A DNA stretch of 64,000 bases from Thermoleophilia bacterium (lineage in GTDB: Bacteria > Actinomycetota > Thermoleophilia > Miltoncostaeales > Miltoncostaeaceae), in contig SHVE01000009.1 in NCBI GenBank assembly GCA_009694365.1, forward strand, positions 1 through 64,000, read 5' to 3'. The notes under the pieces are model-generated. The model was not told the origin of the DNA and did not search any database. It saw nothing but the letters and a program-made list of their open reading frames with translations. Below, piece by piece: positions 33,521-46,906 of the stretch. Every line of letters starts with the position of its first letter. Position 1 is the stretch's first letter. The position numbers and the translations under genes are program-made.

Positions 33521-35262
33521 CCTCTTCCGCCTCCGTGACCGGTATCGGGATGGTCGACGTGACCCTCCGCGACCTCGGAACGCCTCCGTGGGGATCACGG
33601 ATCGCCCCGGACGACCTCGGCGCCGCGGCCGCGGCCCTCGCCCCCGTGGGCGCTCGGGTCATCGAAGTAATGGACCCCGCCGCCGCGCGTGCGTGCATGG
33701 ACGGTCGTACCGAGAGCCCGCTCGACCGCCTGCGGGTGGTCGCACGCCACGCCCTCGGAGCCCCACTCGGCATCGTCGTCACCGGCCAGACACTCTTGGG
33801 CACGGTGCCCGTGGGTGCAGGGGTCGCGCGTCGCCTTATGGCCTCGGTTGCCGCCAGCGGCGGATCGCGGGTGCGTGCGTACGACGGGATGAACGACCCG
33901 GAGTCGTTGCGCGGTGTCGCCGAGGGCGCTGCCGAGGCCGGACTCGGGTTCGTGCCCACCCTTATGCTCGGCCCGGAGCCCGACTCCACGGATCCGCGGT
34001 GGCTCGAGGAGGCGATGGCCCTCATCGCCCTTCCGGGCACCGTGACACTCTGCGTCTCGGACCTCGGGGGAAACCTCACACCCATGCGTATGGGTGCCTT
34101 TATCAGTTCGCTGGTCGCGGCGAGCAGTGTCCCGGTGGAGGTGTCGCTGCGCGCGACCGGTGGTCTCGCATCGATGTCGGCGCTGTCGGCCGCTCTCGCA
34201 GGCGCCGATGCCATCCATGCGTCAGTGGGCGCTGCGGCCCTCGTGGCGGGTCGTCCGTCGGCCGAGGCGCTCGATGTGGCACTGCACGGCGGTGACCGCG
34301 AGTTTCAGGTGGATGTGTCCGCGTTGGAGGAGGCCGGGCGCATCATCTGGCCGCTGGTGGCCCAGGAGCGGGTCCGCCGCGCCGCCGAACTGACGGGCGG
34401 ACCGCAACTTCAACTCCCGCCCGACCTCGCGGCGGGCCTCATGGCCCGCCTCGCCCGTCAGGGGCTCACGGGGAAGGTGCACGAGGCCGCCGAGGAGTGC
34501 GCGGCCGTGTCGCGCGATCTCGGCGGTGTGACCCTGGCGCCACCCCTCGGCGAAGACCTCGTGACACAGGCTGGGCAGCACATCGTGGACGGCGTGCGCT
34601 GGCGGGAGATGTCACGGACTCTGGCCGACATCGCGCTCGGCAACCGCGGTCGTCACCGCGGACCGGTGAGCGCCGAGGCGCTGGCCGTGGCCCGTGGCGC
34701 GGGCGGTACGGGTCCCGTTCCGGACCTCGACGAGGTGCTTGCCGCCGCGCCGCCGGACGTCTCCGAGGAAGACGCCCTCATCCTCGCGCAGTTCCCGGTG
34801 GCGGGTGCGCGCCTCATCGATCGTCGTCGTTCGCTCGGGGCGGAGGAGGCGGGTGACGACGGTATCGCCATCGACCGCGGCCTCATCGAGACCCTCGTGC
34901 AGGTGGTGGAGGGTGCGGGCCACAGCGAGGTGGTGGTGGAGATCGGCGGCGCGCGGGTGACCGTGCGCCCGGTTCAGGCGGCCGGTGGACCGGCGTCCAC
35001 GGGGCCGACGGTCCCGGCCGACGACGGGATCCGTGTGGAGAGTCCGATGGTGGGCACCTTCTACTCGTCGCCCAGCCCCGACGCGGATCCGTTCGTGGCC
35101 GTGGGGGATCGCGTGGTGCAGGGGCAAGTGCTCTGCATCATTGAGGCCATGAAGATCTTCAACGAGATCACGGCTGAGCGAGCGGGCACCGTCCGCGAGA
35201 TCACGGTGCAGAACTCCGAGCCCGTGGAGTTCGGCCAGGCCCTCTTCATCCTCACGCCGTGA
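33517..35262 (+). CDS. Pseudo-carboxyltransferase fused to biotin carboxyl carrier protein (AccB position)
   Basis: This 581-residue chain is an OadA/PycB-like carboxyltransferase barrel (about 10-270: VDVTLRDL, RAYDGMNDPESL, CVSDLGGNLTP, LRATGGLAS), a PYC_OADA domain (about 280-430), and a complete AccB (about 440-581) with biotinyl Lys546 in EAMKIFNEI. In the family the carbamylated Lys lies in IKDMAG and the metal histidines in HTHDTSG; here Ser181, Ser210 and Arg212 occupy those places, so the barrel should be catalytically dead. It sits exactly where efp-accB-accC places accB, with ATGA/GTGA overlaps on both sides, and probably serves as the BCCP of acetyl-CoA carboxylase with an inert domain attached. 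Confidence 0.85.
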   Translation: MTSSASVTGIGMVDVTLRDLGTPPWGSRIAPDDLGAAAAALAPVGARVIEVMDPAAARACMDGRTESPLDRLRVVARHALGAPLGIVVTGQTLLGTVPVGAGVARRLMASVAASGGSRVRAYDGMNDPESLRGVAEGAAEAGLGFVPTLMLGPEPDSTDPRWLEEAMALIALPGTVTLCVSDLGGNLTPMRMGAFISSLVAASSVPVEVSLRATGGLASMSALSAALAGADAIHASVGAAALVAGRPSAEALDVALHGGDREFQVDVSALEEAGRIIWPLVAQERVRRAAELTGGPQLQLPPDLAAGLMARLARQGLTGKVHEAAEECAAVSRDLGGVTLAPPLGEDLVTQAGQHIVDGVRWREMSRTLADIALGNRGRHRGPVSAEALAVARGAGGTGPVPDLDEVLAAAPPDVSEEDALILAQFPVAGARLIDRRRSLGAEEAGDDGIAIDRGLIETLVQVVEGAGHSEVVVEIGGARVTVRPVQAAGGPASTGPTVPADDGIRVESPMVGTFYSSPSPDADPFVAVGDRVVQGQVLCIIEAMKIFNEITAERAGTVREITVQNSEPVEFGQALFILTP

Positions 35263-36623
35263 AGTTGCTGGTGGCCAACCGAGGCGAGATCGCCGTCCGG
35301 ATCATCCGCACGGCACGTGAACTCGGTATCCCCACCGTGGCGGTGTACTCCACGGCCGACGCGCACAGCGTGGCCGTGGAGATGGCCGACGAGGCCGTCT
35401 GTATCGGCCCGCCGGCGGCCCGTGACTCGTACCTCGACATCCGGAACGTGATCGGCGCCGCCGAGGTGACCGGGTGCGACGCCGTGCATCCCGGGTACGG
35501 GTTCCTCGCCGAGAACGCCGAGTTCGCCACCGAGTGTGCCCGAAACGGCATCCGGTTCGTGGGTCCCGCCCCCGCCGTGATGCAGCGCATGGGGGACAAG
35601 ATCGAGGCCAAGCGGGCGGCCACCCACGCCGGGCTGCCGGTTCTCGGGGGATCGGATGGCCCCGTCTCGGATGTCGCCATCGCCCGTGCCGCAGCGTCGG
35701 CCGCCGGGTACCCCATCCTGCTGAAGGCGTCCGCGGGCGGTGGGGGGCGTGGCATGCGCCGTGTGGATTCGCCCAACGAGTTGGACGCGGCGTTCGCGAC
35801 GGCGTCCATGGAAGCTCTTGCCGCGTTCGGTGATGGGTCGCTCTACGTGGAGAAGCTTCTGGAGGGCGCACGGCACGTGGAGGTGCAGGTGCTGGCCGAC
35901 GGCTTCGGCGGCGTGCTCATCTGCGGGGACCGCGAGTGCTCGATTCAACGCCGCCACCAGAAGGTGGTTGAGGAGGGACCGGCACCTAACCTGCTCGACT
36001 CCACGCGTGACGGGCTGCACACGGCCGCTGAGCAGGCCTGTCGCGCCTGGGACTACACATCGGCCGGAACACTCGAGTTCCTGGTCGATGCCGCGGGCGA
36101 TTTCTACTTCCTCGAACTCAACGCCCGGCTCCAAGTGGAGCATCCGGTCACCGAACTGGTCAGCGGGCTCGACATCGTGGCCGAGCAACTCCGCGTCGCC
36201 GACGGCCAGGTTCTCTCGCACACCGGGCGCATCGACCCCTACGGGCACGCCATCGAGTGCCGCGTGAATGCTGAGGACCCGGCGTTCGACTTCCGCCCGG
36301 CCGCGGGTCGCCTCGGCGAGTTTCGCTTGGCCTCGGGTCCCGGGGTGCGGGTGGACACGTTCTGCCGCGCGGGTGGCTACGTGTCGCCGTACTACGACTC
36401 GCTCCTCGCGAAACTCTGCGTGTGGGCTCCCGATCGCCCGCGTGCCGTGGCGCGTATGCGTCGGGCTCTTGACGAGACCGTGGTGACGGGCGTCCCGACC
36501 ACACTGCCACTACTCGCCGAGATCTCGCGTGATCCGGTGTTCGGGTCGGGTAGCTACACCACGGCCTTCTTGGTGGAGCGGGCCGAGTTCCTCCCGTCGC
36601 TCGGTGGCGGCGCGGCCCAGTGA
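35259..36623 (+). CDS. accC: Biotin carboxylase (acetyl-CoA carboxylase subunit)
   Basis: The 454-residue ATP-grasp enzyme starts LVANRGEIAVRIIRTAREL. The ATP lid KASAGGGGRGMRRV, the segment ECSIQRRHQKVVEEGPA, and ELNARLQVEHPVTELV (bicarbonate/metal site) are intact. It carboxylates the biotin on the preceding gene's BCCP domain. The GTG start overlaps the upstream stop (GTGA). An AccC of this type could also serve a two-subunit pyruvate carboxylase, but the degenerate partner argues against that. Confidence 0.96.
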   Translation: MKLLVANRGEIAVRIIRTARELGIPTVAVYSTADAHSVAVEMADEAVCIGPPAARDSYLDIRNVIGAAEVTGCDAVHPGYGFLAENAEFATECARNGIRFVGPAPAVMQRMGDKIEAKRAATHAGLPVLGGSDGPVSDVAIARAAASAAGYPILLKASAGGGGRGMRRVDSPNELDAAFATASMEALAAFGDGSLYVEKLLEGARHVEVQVLADGFGGVLICGDRECSIQRRHQKVVEEGPAPNLLDSTRDGLHTAAEQACRAWDYTSAGTLEFLVDAAGDFYFLELNARLQVEHPVTELVSGLDIVAEQLRVADGQVLSHTGRIDPYGHAIECRVNAEDPAFDFRPAAGRLGEFRLASGPGVRVDTFCRAGGYVSPYYDSLLAKLCVWAPDRPRAVARMRRALDETVVTGVPTTLPLLAEISRDPVFGSGSYTTAFLVERAEFLPSLGGGAAQ

Positions 36624-37036
36624 CGCCCGCGATCTCCCGCCGAGAGGCCCGCCGTCAGGCCGTGATCCTCCTGTACCAGCGTGACGTCACCGGACTGCCG
36701 GTGCCGGAACTGGCGGCGAATGCGCTTCGCAGTGGGGAGTTCGCGGGCGATCCGTGGACGGACGACGTCGTGAGTGCCGTGGATACGGGTCGTGACGACA
36801 TCGACCGGCGCATCAGCGCGGCCGCCACGGGGTGGACCACGGATCGCATTGCCCCGTTGGAGCGAAACATCCTGCGTGTGGCCACCCTCGAGATCGTGCG
36901 TGCCGAGGTGCCGGTGGCCGTGGCCATCGACGAGGCGGTGGAGATGGCGAAGAAGTGGTGCGGCGCCGAGACCCCCGCGTTCGTCAACGGCGTGCTGGGT
37001 CGGGTGGCGCGGGACGCAGGCGAGGCAGCGGCATGA
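36620..37036 (+). CDS. nusB: Transcription antitermination factor NusB
   Basis: This is a 138-residue all-helical NusB. SRREARRQAVILLYQRD at the N-terminus, IAPLERNILRVATLEI and VPVAVAIDEAVEMAKKW in the middle, and FVNGVLGRVARD at the end are family hallmarks. It acts with NusE at boxA sites on rRNA operons. GTG 36620 overlaps the accC stop. Confidence 0.95.
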   Translation: MTPAISRREARRQAVILLYQRDVTGLPVPELAANALRSGEFAGDPWTDDVVSAVDTGRDDIDRRISAAATGWTTDRIAPLERNILRVATLEIVRAEVPVAVAIDEAVEMAKKWCGAETPAFVNGVLGRVARDAGEAAA

Positions 37037-37305
37037 CCGCCCGCGCCGATCTCGTGCGCGCAACCGTGCAGCTCGGCGAACTTGCCAGGCTCATCGGTGA
37101 GGCCACCGACCGTCCGGTGACCGAGGTGGAGAAGTTGGCCCGACAGGCCGCGGAGATCTCCGCGGCCGTGATGGAGATCATCCCCCGAGCGATCGCCGAG
37201 GCCGAGGACGAGGCGCGTGGCGGTGCGGTCGCATCCGATGTTCCGGATGATTCTCAGTCGGACGTTTTCGCGGACGACCAGTCGGAGCCGTCGCCCGGCG
37301 CCTGA
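37033..37305 (+). CDS. Small helical hypothetical protein, end of aro-nusB operon
   Basis: This 90-residue protein is not recognised. Residues 5-55 are a long amphipathic helical stretch (ATVQLGELARLIGEATDRPV, TEVEKLARQAAEISAAVMEI) that could form a coiled coil, and the tail is acidic. ATG 37033 overlaps the nusB stop (ATGA), so it is translationally coupled and likely real. Its function is unknown. Confidence 0.65.
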   Translation: MTARADLVRATVQLGELARLIGEATDRPVTEVEKLARQAAEISAAVMEIIPRAIAEAEDEARGGAVASDVPDDSQSDVFADDQSEPSPGA

Positions 37306-37692
37306 CGGTGCCAGTGTGGTGACAGCGGCACCCCCACACGCCTTCGCTGGGCACGGCGACCGGGACGATGTCCACCACGTCCCCCCGGGGTGCATGGCTC
37401 TGGTTCGGGTGAGTGAACCGGCGGGGGGGCACGCACCACTTCCGTTCACGCCGACTACGTGCGCACGGACCTCCGTCGTAGTCAGGTAATCGTGGTCGGT
37501 TCCCACCCGGAGTGATGACGTGCTCGCCGTCCGGGCGACGGGCCAGCGGTTGTCCGATTCGCCCCCCGTGGCGGCACTGGTCCATGACGACGGTTGTGAC
37601 GCGGACGGAGCGGAGGTGATCGTACGACGGGGGCGGTCTTCGATACCGAGCCCTTCGGTCCGCACGGCCGGGGGCGGCGGGACGATGCGCCC
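37306..37692. other. Structured intergenic region before dxs
   Basis: About 390 bp without a credible gene. A hairpin with GACTACG (37453-37459) pairing to 37477-37483, continued by ACGG/CCGT inside, gives 11 bp with a one-sided bulge. GGTGCC/GGCACC near 37309-37330 could terminate the nusB operon. The dxs -10 hexamer lies at its right end. Confidence 0.45.
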
Positions 37693-37698
37693 TACAAT
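37693..37698 (+). promoter_or_regulatory. -10 hexamer TACAAT, leaderless dxs
   Basis: TACAAT ends 7 nt before GTG 37706 and fixes that start over the in-frame ATG 37685, which lies upstream of the hexamer. Confidence 0.5.
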
Positions 37699-37705
37699 CG
37701 CAGGA

Positions 37706-39601
37706 GTGACGAATCCCTCAGTTCCCTATCCGATCCTCGCCAGCCTCGACGGCCCCGCGGCGCTTCACGACATGGACGACGTCGAGCGCGCGGCCCTCGC
37801 GGAGGAGATGCGGAGGGCGATCATCGCCACTGTGTCGCGCACGGGGGGTCATCTGGGATCGAGCCTCGGGGCCATCGAGCTCACCATCGCGCTGCATTCG
37901 GAGCTCCAGTCGCCCCGCGACCGAATCCTGTGGGACGTCGGCCATCAGGCGTACGGCCACAAACTGTTGACCGGTCGGCTCGGCGAGTTCGCGACCCTCC
38001 GCCAGCACCACGGCCTGTCGGGTTTCCTTCGCCGTGAGGAGAGCGAGCACGACGTCATGGGGGCCGGGCACGCCAGTACGAGCATCTCGTACGCAGTGGG
38101 CCTTGCGGAGGCGATGCGTGTGGCCGGACGCCGCGACCGCCGCATCGTGGCGGTCATCGGTGACGGTGCGATGACCGGCGGTATGGCCTACGAGGCCCTC
38201 AACCACGCCGGACACCTGCAGTCCCCGCTCACCGTGGTGCTCAACGACAACGGGATGAGTATCTCCCAGAACGTGGGCGCCGTCGCCGGGATGCTGCAAC
38301 GGGCGCGTCTCGACCCCATGTTCACACGGGTACGCCACGAGATCGAGCGCGGGCTGGGCCACGTTCCGGGCATCATTCATCTCGGGGCGTCCCTCTCTAA
38401 CGCCACCAAGGCGCTATTCGTACCGGGACAGTTGTTCGAGGCGTTGGGGTTCATGTATCTGGGGCCGATCGACGGTCACGACATCCCCGCCCTGCGCACG
38501 GCCATCAAGCGCACGGGGGACATCAATCGACCGGTTTTCCTCCACGTGCACACCCAGAAGGGGCGCGGATACGGACCGGCGGAGGAGGACGGTGAAGCCA
38601 TGCACGGCTCGGGCCCCTTCGCCGCGGACAGTGGTCGGGCGGCGAGGCCATCCGTCGCCCCGTCGTTGTCGTACACCGAGGTCTTCGGACGTGCCCTTGT
38701 CGCCGAAGCCGATAATGACCCGCGGGTGGTGGGAATCACGGCGGCCATGCTCAAGGGTACGGGCCTGAACCACATGCTCGACCGGTTCCCCGAGCGCACA
38801 TACGACGTGGGCATTGCCGAGCAGCATGGGGTCGTGTTCGCCGCGGGCCTGGCCATCGCGGGGTATCGCCCGGTGTGTGCCGTGTACTCGACGTTCCTCC
38901 AGCGCGCCTTCGACCCCATCATCCACGACGTCGCCCTGCAGGGGCTTCCCGTGGTGTTCGCCATCGACCGCGGTGGCCTAGTGGGTGACGACGGCCCCAC
39001 GCACCATGGCTGCTTCGACATTGCGTACCTGAGGCCCATCCCGGGGATGACGGTGATGGCGCCGATGGACGAGGCCGAACTGGTGCACATGCTCCACACG
39101 GCGCTTCGACTGGATGGCCCCTCGGCGTTTCGTTACCCGCGCGGCAGTGGCACCGGCGTACCCCTCCCAGAGGTTCCGGAGGTGCTTACCGTGGGCAAGG
39201 GTGTCATCTTGGAGGAGGGGGCACAGGTCGCGCTGGTGGGCTACGGGTACGGGGTTCAGGTAGCACAGGAAGCGGCCGCAATCGTGTCGGAGAGTCTCGG
39301 TGTGCGACCCACCGTGGTGAACGCACGGTTCGTCAAGCCGATTGATGAGGATCTGCTCCGCGACATCGCATCGCGCCATGACGTGATCGTCACCATCGAG
39401 GATCACGCGCTCGAGGGCGGGTTCGGGAGTGCGGTGCGCGAGGTCATCGGTGATGGCCCGGCGCGGATCGAGTCCGTCGGGCTCCCCGACCGTTTCATCT
39501 CGCACGGCCGACGCGAGATCCTGCTCGCCGAGGCGGGTGTGACCGCCGCAGCCACGGCGGCGGCTGCCCTGGCGGCCCTGTCGGACCTGTCCCCCCGCTG
39601 A
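37706..39601 (+). CDS. dxs: 1-deoxy-D-xylulose-5-phosphate synthase
   Basis: From GTG 37706 the protein has 631 residues, normal for DXS. GGHLGSSLGAIELTIALH, WDVGHQAYGHKLLTGR, VIGDGAMTGGMAYEALN (TPP/Mg), VLNDNGMSIS and the C-terminal transketolase domain with DVGIAEQHGVVFAAGLA and DRGGLVGDDGPTHHG are all intact. It condenses pyruvate and glyceraldehyde 3-phosphate in the MEP isoprenoid pathway. It leads a dxs-tlyA-nadK-recN block common in Gram-positives. Confidence 0.96.
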   Translation: MTNPSVPYPILASLDGPAALHDMDDVERAALAEEMRRAIIATVSRTGGHLGSSLGAIELTIALHSELQSPRDRILWDVGHQAYGHKLLTGRLGEFATLRQHHGLSGFLRREESEHDVMGAGHASTSISYAVGLAEAMRVAGRRDRRIVAVIGDGAMTGGMAYEALNHAGHLQSPLTVVLNDNGMSISQNVGAVAGMLQRARLDPMFTRVRHEIERGLGHVPGIIHLGASLSNATKALFVPGQLFEALGFMYLGPIDGHDIPALRTAIKRTGDINRPVFLHVHTQKGRGYGPAEEDGEAMHGSGPFAADSGRAARPSVAPSLSYTEVFGRALVAEADNDPRVVGITAAMLKGTGLNHMLDRFPERTYDVGIAEQHGVVFAAGLAIAGYRPVCAVYSTFLQRAFDPIIHDVALQGLPVVFAIDRGGLVGDDGPTHHGCFDIAYLRPIPGMTVMAPMDEAELVHMLHTALRLDGPSAFRYPRGSGTGVPLPEVPEVLTVGKGVILEEGAQVALVGYGYGVQVAQEAAAIVSESLGVRPTVVNARFVKPIDEDLLRDIASRHDVIVTIEDHALEGGFGSAVREVIGDGPARIESVGLPDRFISHGRREILLAEAGVTAAATAAAALAALSDLSPR

Positions 39602-39664
39602 GTGGCCCGGCCGCGTGGGTACCGGCGGAACGGATCCGGTGACCGCCAGCGTGGGTGTCGCGAC

Positions 39665-39670
39665 TAGCAT
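39665..39670 (+). promoter_or_regulatory. -10 hexamer TAGCAT, leaderless tlyA
   Basis: TAGCAT ends 7 nt before GTG 39678, with no Shine-Dalgarno, giving tlyA-nadK-recN its own promoter. Confidence 0.45.
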
Positions 39671-39677
39671 TCCGTCC

Positions 39678-40472
39678 GTGCCCCGGCAGCGACTTGACGC
39701 CGTCCTCGTAGATCGGGGGCTGTTCCCCACTCGCGCCCGGGCCCACGCGGCCGTAATGGCCGGACGGGTGCGCGTGAATGGTGACCCACGAGTGAAGCCG
39801 GGCCAACCGGTTGCGCCCGACGTCGTTCTCGATGTGGACGCCGGACCGGCATTCGTGTCGCGCGGAGGTCTCAAACTCGACCATGCACTGGAGTCTCTCG
39901 CCGTGGATGTGACCGGCGTGCTCGCGATCGATGTGGGCGCGTCCACGGGTGGGTTCACCGACGTTTTGCTGCGCCGGGGCGCCGCGTCGGTGGTTGCGGT
40001 GGACGTGGGGTATGGACAGTTGGCGTGGGCGCTGCGCGAGGATCCCCGCGTGCACGTGATGGATCGCACCAACGCTCGGGCACTCAGTCCTGCCGCGCTG
40101 CCGTGGACCCCCGACCTCGCAGTGATGGATGTGTCGTTTATCTCGTTGGCACAGGTGTGGCCGGCGGTGGCGCGGTGCCTCGCCCCGGCGTACCGTGCCC
40201 TCGTTATGGTGAAGCCACAGTTCGAGGTGGGGCGGGACAAGGTGGGATCCGGCGTTGTCCGTGACCCGGGCCTCCGCCACGACGCGGTGATGGGTGTGAC
40301 CCGGGCCATCATCGAGAGCGGTGGGAGCGTGGCGGGCGCCGCTGACAGCGGGACCCCCGGTCCCAAGGGCAATCGGGAGATCTTCCTGTTGGTGCACGGT
40401 CCCGGTCGGGACCACCCGGATGTGGATGTGGACGCCATCGTGGCCGCTGCCGTGGCGGAGGGGGCCGAGTGA
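39678..40472 (+). CDS. tlyA: TlyA-family rRNA 2'-O-methyltransferase
   Basis: In this 264-residue protein an S4 RNA-binding domain (RQRLDAVLVDRGLFPTRARA, VRVNGDPRVKPG) precedes a Rossmann methyltransferase with SRGGLKLDHALE, AIDVGASTGGFTDVLLRRGA and DVSFISLAQVWP. Homologues methylate cytidines of 16S and 23S rRNA (capreomycin sensitivity). GTG 39678 is set by TAGCAT 7 nt upstream; its stop overlaps the nadK GTG. Confidence 0.93.
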   Translation: MPRQRLDAVLVDRGLFPTRARAHAAVMAGRVRVNGDPRVKPGQPVAPDVVLDVDAGPAFVSRGGLKLDHALESLAVDVTGVLAIDVGASTGGFTDVLLRRGAASVVAVDVGYGQLAWALREDPRVHVMDRTNARALSPAALPWTPDLAVMDVSFISLAQVWPAVARCLAPAYRALVMVKPQFEVGRDKVGSGVVRDPGLRHDAVMGVTRAIIESGGSVAGAADSGTPGPKGNREIFLLVHGPGRDHPDVDVDAIVAAAVAEGAE

Positions 40473-41359
40473 CGCCCCCGCACCGTCCGATCTCGGAGCA
40501 GGCGGGGGTGCGCGCCGAGCGCGTGCTCATCCTCACCCATGGCGCGGCGGAGGTGACGGAGGGAGTCATGCCCACGCTGCTCTCGATCATCGACACGGAG
40601 GGAGTGCAGGCGGTCGCTACCGCCGAGGAGGTGGCCAAGCACCCGGTGCTCGCGCGCCACCCCGTCATCGGGGTGGACGATCTGCGACCCGGCGGGGTCG
40701 ACCTCGTGATGGTGCTGGGTGGTGACGGGAGCATGTTGCGCGCTCTCTCGCGCGCCGCCGCCACGGGTGCACCCGTGATCGGCATCAACTACGGACGGGT
40801 CGGATTCCTCGCCACCATTGAGCAGTCTGATCTCGAAAGCGGCGTCCGACGCGCCATCGCCGGCAACTACGTGACGCTCGGGCTCCCGTCGCTTCGCGCC
40901 GACTGGAGCGACGGAACGATCCAAGCCGTCAACGACCTCGCGTTCCTGCGTGGGGGTGAATCGCGTCTCGCCGACCTCTCATACTCGGTGTCGGGCGAGC
41001 CGGTGGCCACCGTCCGCTGTGACGGGCTTATCTGCTCGACACCGGTCGGGTCCACCGCGTACAACCTCGCCGCGGGCGGTCCGACCGTCAGCTGGAAGGT
41101 CAAGTGCTTCGTGGTGTCGTTTATCGCGGCGCATCACTTGGACACCCGTCCGCTGGTCATCGCGCCCGAGGAGACGATGGTGGTCACCAACTCGGCCATC
41201 GTGGGCGACTGCGACCTGTTGGCCGATGGCGTGCGTATCGCCCAACTCCCGCCCGGTCGCTCTATCACCGTGAGCCTCAGCGGGAACCAAGTGCACCTCG
41301 CGATCTTCCCCGAGTCGTCGTTCTTCCGGAGGTATCGGGAGAAGTTCGGGCGCTCGTGA
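40469..41359 (+). CDS. nadK: NAD kinase
   Basis: The 296-residue protein has LGGDGSML (about 83-90), INYGRVGFLA, VNDLAFLRGG and CSTPVGSTAYNLAAGGP, the NAD- and ATP-binding motifs of NadK. It phosphorylates NAD to NADP. The GTG start overlaps the tlyA stop (GTGA). Confidence 0.95.
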   Translation: MTPPHRPISEQAGVRAERVLILTHGAAEVTEGVMPTLLSIIDTEGVQAVATAEEVAKHPVLARHPVIGVDDLRPGGVDLVMVLGGDGSMLRALSRAAATGAPVIGINYGRVGFLATIEQSDLESGVRRAIAGNYVTLGLPSLRADWSDGTIQAVNDLAFLRGGESRLADLSYSVSGEPVATVRCDGLICSTPVGSTAYNLAAGGPTVSWKVKCFVVSFIAAHHLDTRPLVIAPEETMVVTNSAIVGDCDLLADGVRIAQLPPGRSITVSLSGNQVHLAIFPESSFFRRYREKFGRS

Positions 41360-41378
41360 CGTTGGGGTCACCGCCCGC

Positions 41379-45911
<4,533 letters not shown>

Positions 45912-46138
45912 AGGGGTCAGCGGGGGGCCGCACGGCCCGGGTGGTCAGGTCGCTGGAGTGTAAGCACGACGGCGAGGTAATGGAGCGTTCCGGTGCCCAC
46001 CGTCGTGGCCCGGCGGGGAGCACTCGATGGCGGGACTCCGCTCCGGGGTCGGATAGGAGAACCGGGGCGGTGCGAGCGCCACCGACTCCACGGCCACCCT
46101 CCGAACAGTGATTCCGGAGTGCCGTGCGGGCGGGAGCG
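45912..46138. other. Convergent spacer, no gene
   Basis: 227 bp between the 3' ends of the M20 peptidase and ABC permease genes. No gene and no convincing terminator stem was found. Confidence 0.5.
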
Positions 46139-46906
46139 TCAGCGGTTTTCGAGCCTGCCGAGGGGTAGCAGCGCCCACGCGCCGAGGAGAAGCAGAAGGA
46201 TGGATCCGGCGATCAGCCCGGGCCACGTGTCGGTCCAGACGACCGATCCGGTAAGTTCGGCGGAGCGGGAGGCGTTGAGGATGTACGTCACCGGGTTGTA
46301 CTGGGCGACCGCGCCCAGCCACCCGTGGAGTGCGTTCTCGGGCACGTATGCCACGGACATGAACACCGACAGGAACACGACTACCTGCATGATGGGTGCG
46401 GCCTGGATGGTGCGCGTGCGCAGCGCGACCCCGATGGCCCAGCACGACGCACCGGCCGAGAAGATCAGGGCGAATCCGAGGATGACGAGGGTGGGAAGGA
46501 ACCCGGGCAGGAACACTCCACCGACCATCCCCGCAACGAACACGATTCCTGTGGTGACCGTGGCACGGACGAGCGCCGCCACCAGCGGGCCACCGAGCAG
46601 CGCAAGCCGCGGTGCCGGACTCGACCGTAGTCGGTCGAAGAAACCTCCCTCGAGGTCGCGTGCCAATGTCATGCCGGAGTTGATGCCGGCGAAGCCAGCG
46701 CCCATGGTGATGGCCATCGGGATGGTGAAGGCGAGGTAGAACTGGCCGGCGAACGCGGGCAGCGCTCCGATGCCATGAAAGGCCCCCGCGGTGGCGACAA
46801 GGATGAACAGCGGCATGATGAGGGACGGGATGAACACCGAGGGGACGCGGCGCACCAGCAGGAGGTTGCGCCCGGCGAGCCCGAGGGTGACGGCGAGTGT
46901 CCTCAT
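46139..46906 (-). CDS. ABC-2 type export permease (second)
   Basis: The 255-residue protein has six predicted membrane spans and the ABC-2 pattern: RDLEGGFFDRLRSSPAPRLA in the first cytoplasmic stretch and YVPENALHGWLGAVAQYNPV before the last helix (the typical P..YNP.TY element). It would export a drug or lipid-like substrate with the ATPase upstream. ATG 46906 overlaps the first permease stop (ATGA). Confidence 0.9.
   Translation of the reverse strand: MRTLAVTLGLAGRNLLLVRRVPSVFIPSLIMPLFILVATAGAFHGIGALPAFAGQFYLAFTIPMAITMGAGFAGINSGMTLARDLEGGFFDRLRSSPAPRLALLGGPLVAALVRATVTTGIVFVAGMVGGVFLPGFLPTLVILGFALIFSAGASCWAIGVALRTRTIQAAPIMQVVVFLSVFMSVAYVPENALHGWLGAVAQYNPVTYILNASRSAELTGSVVWTDTWPGLIAGSILLLLLGAWALLPLGRLENR

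Noticed and set aside
33517-34800. A functional pyruvate carboxylase or oxaloacetate decarboxylase alpha subunit
   Set aside because: The lysine and the two histidines of the carboxyltransferase site are replaced, so activity is not supported despite the overall fold.
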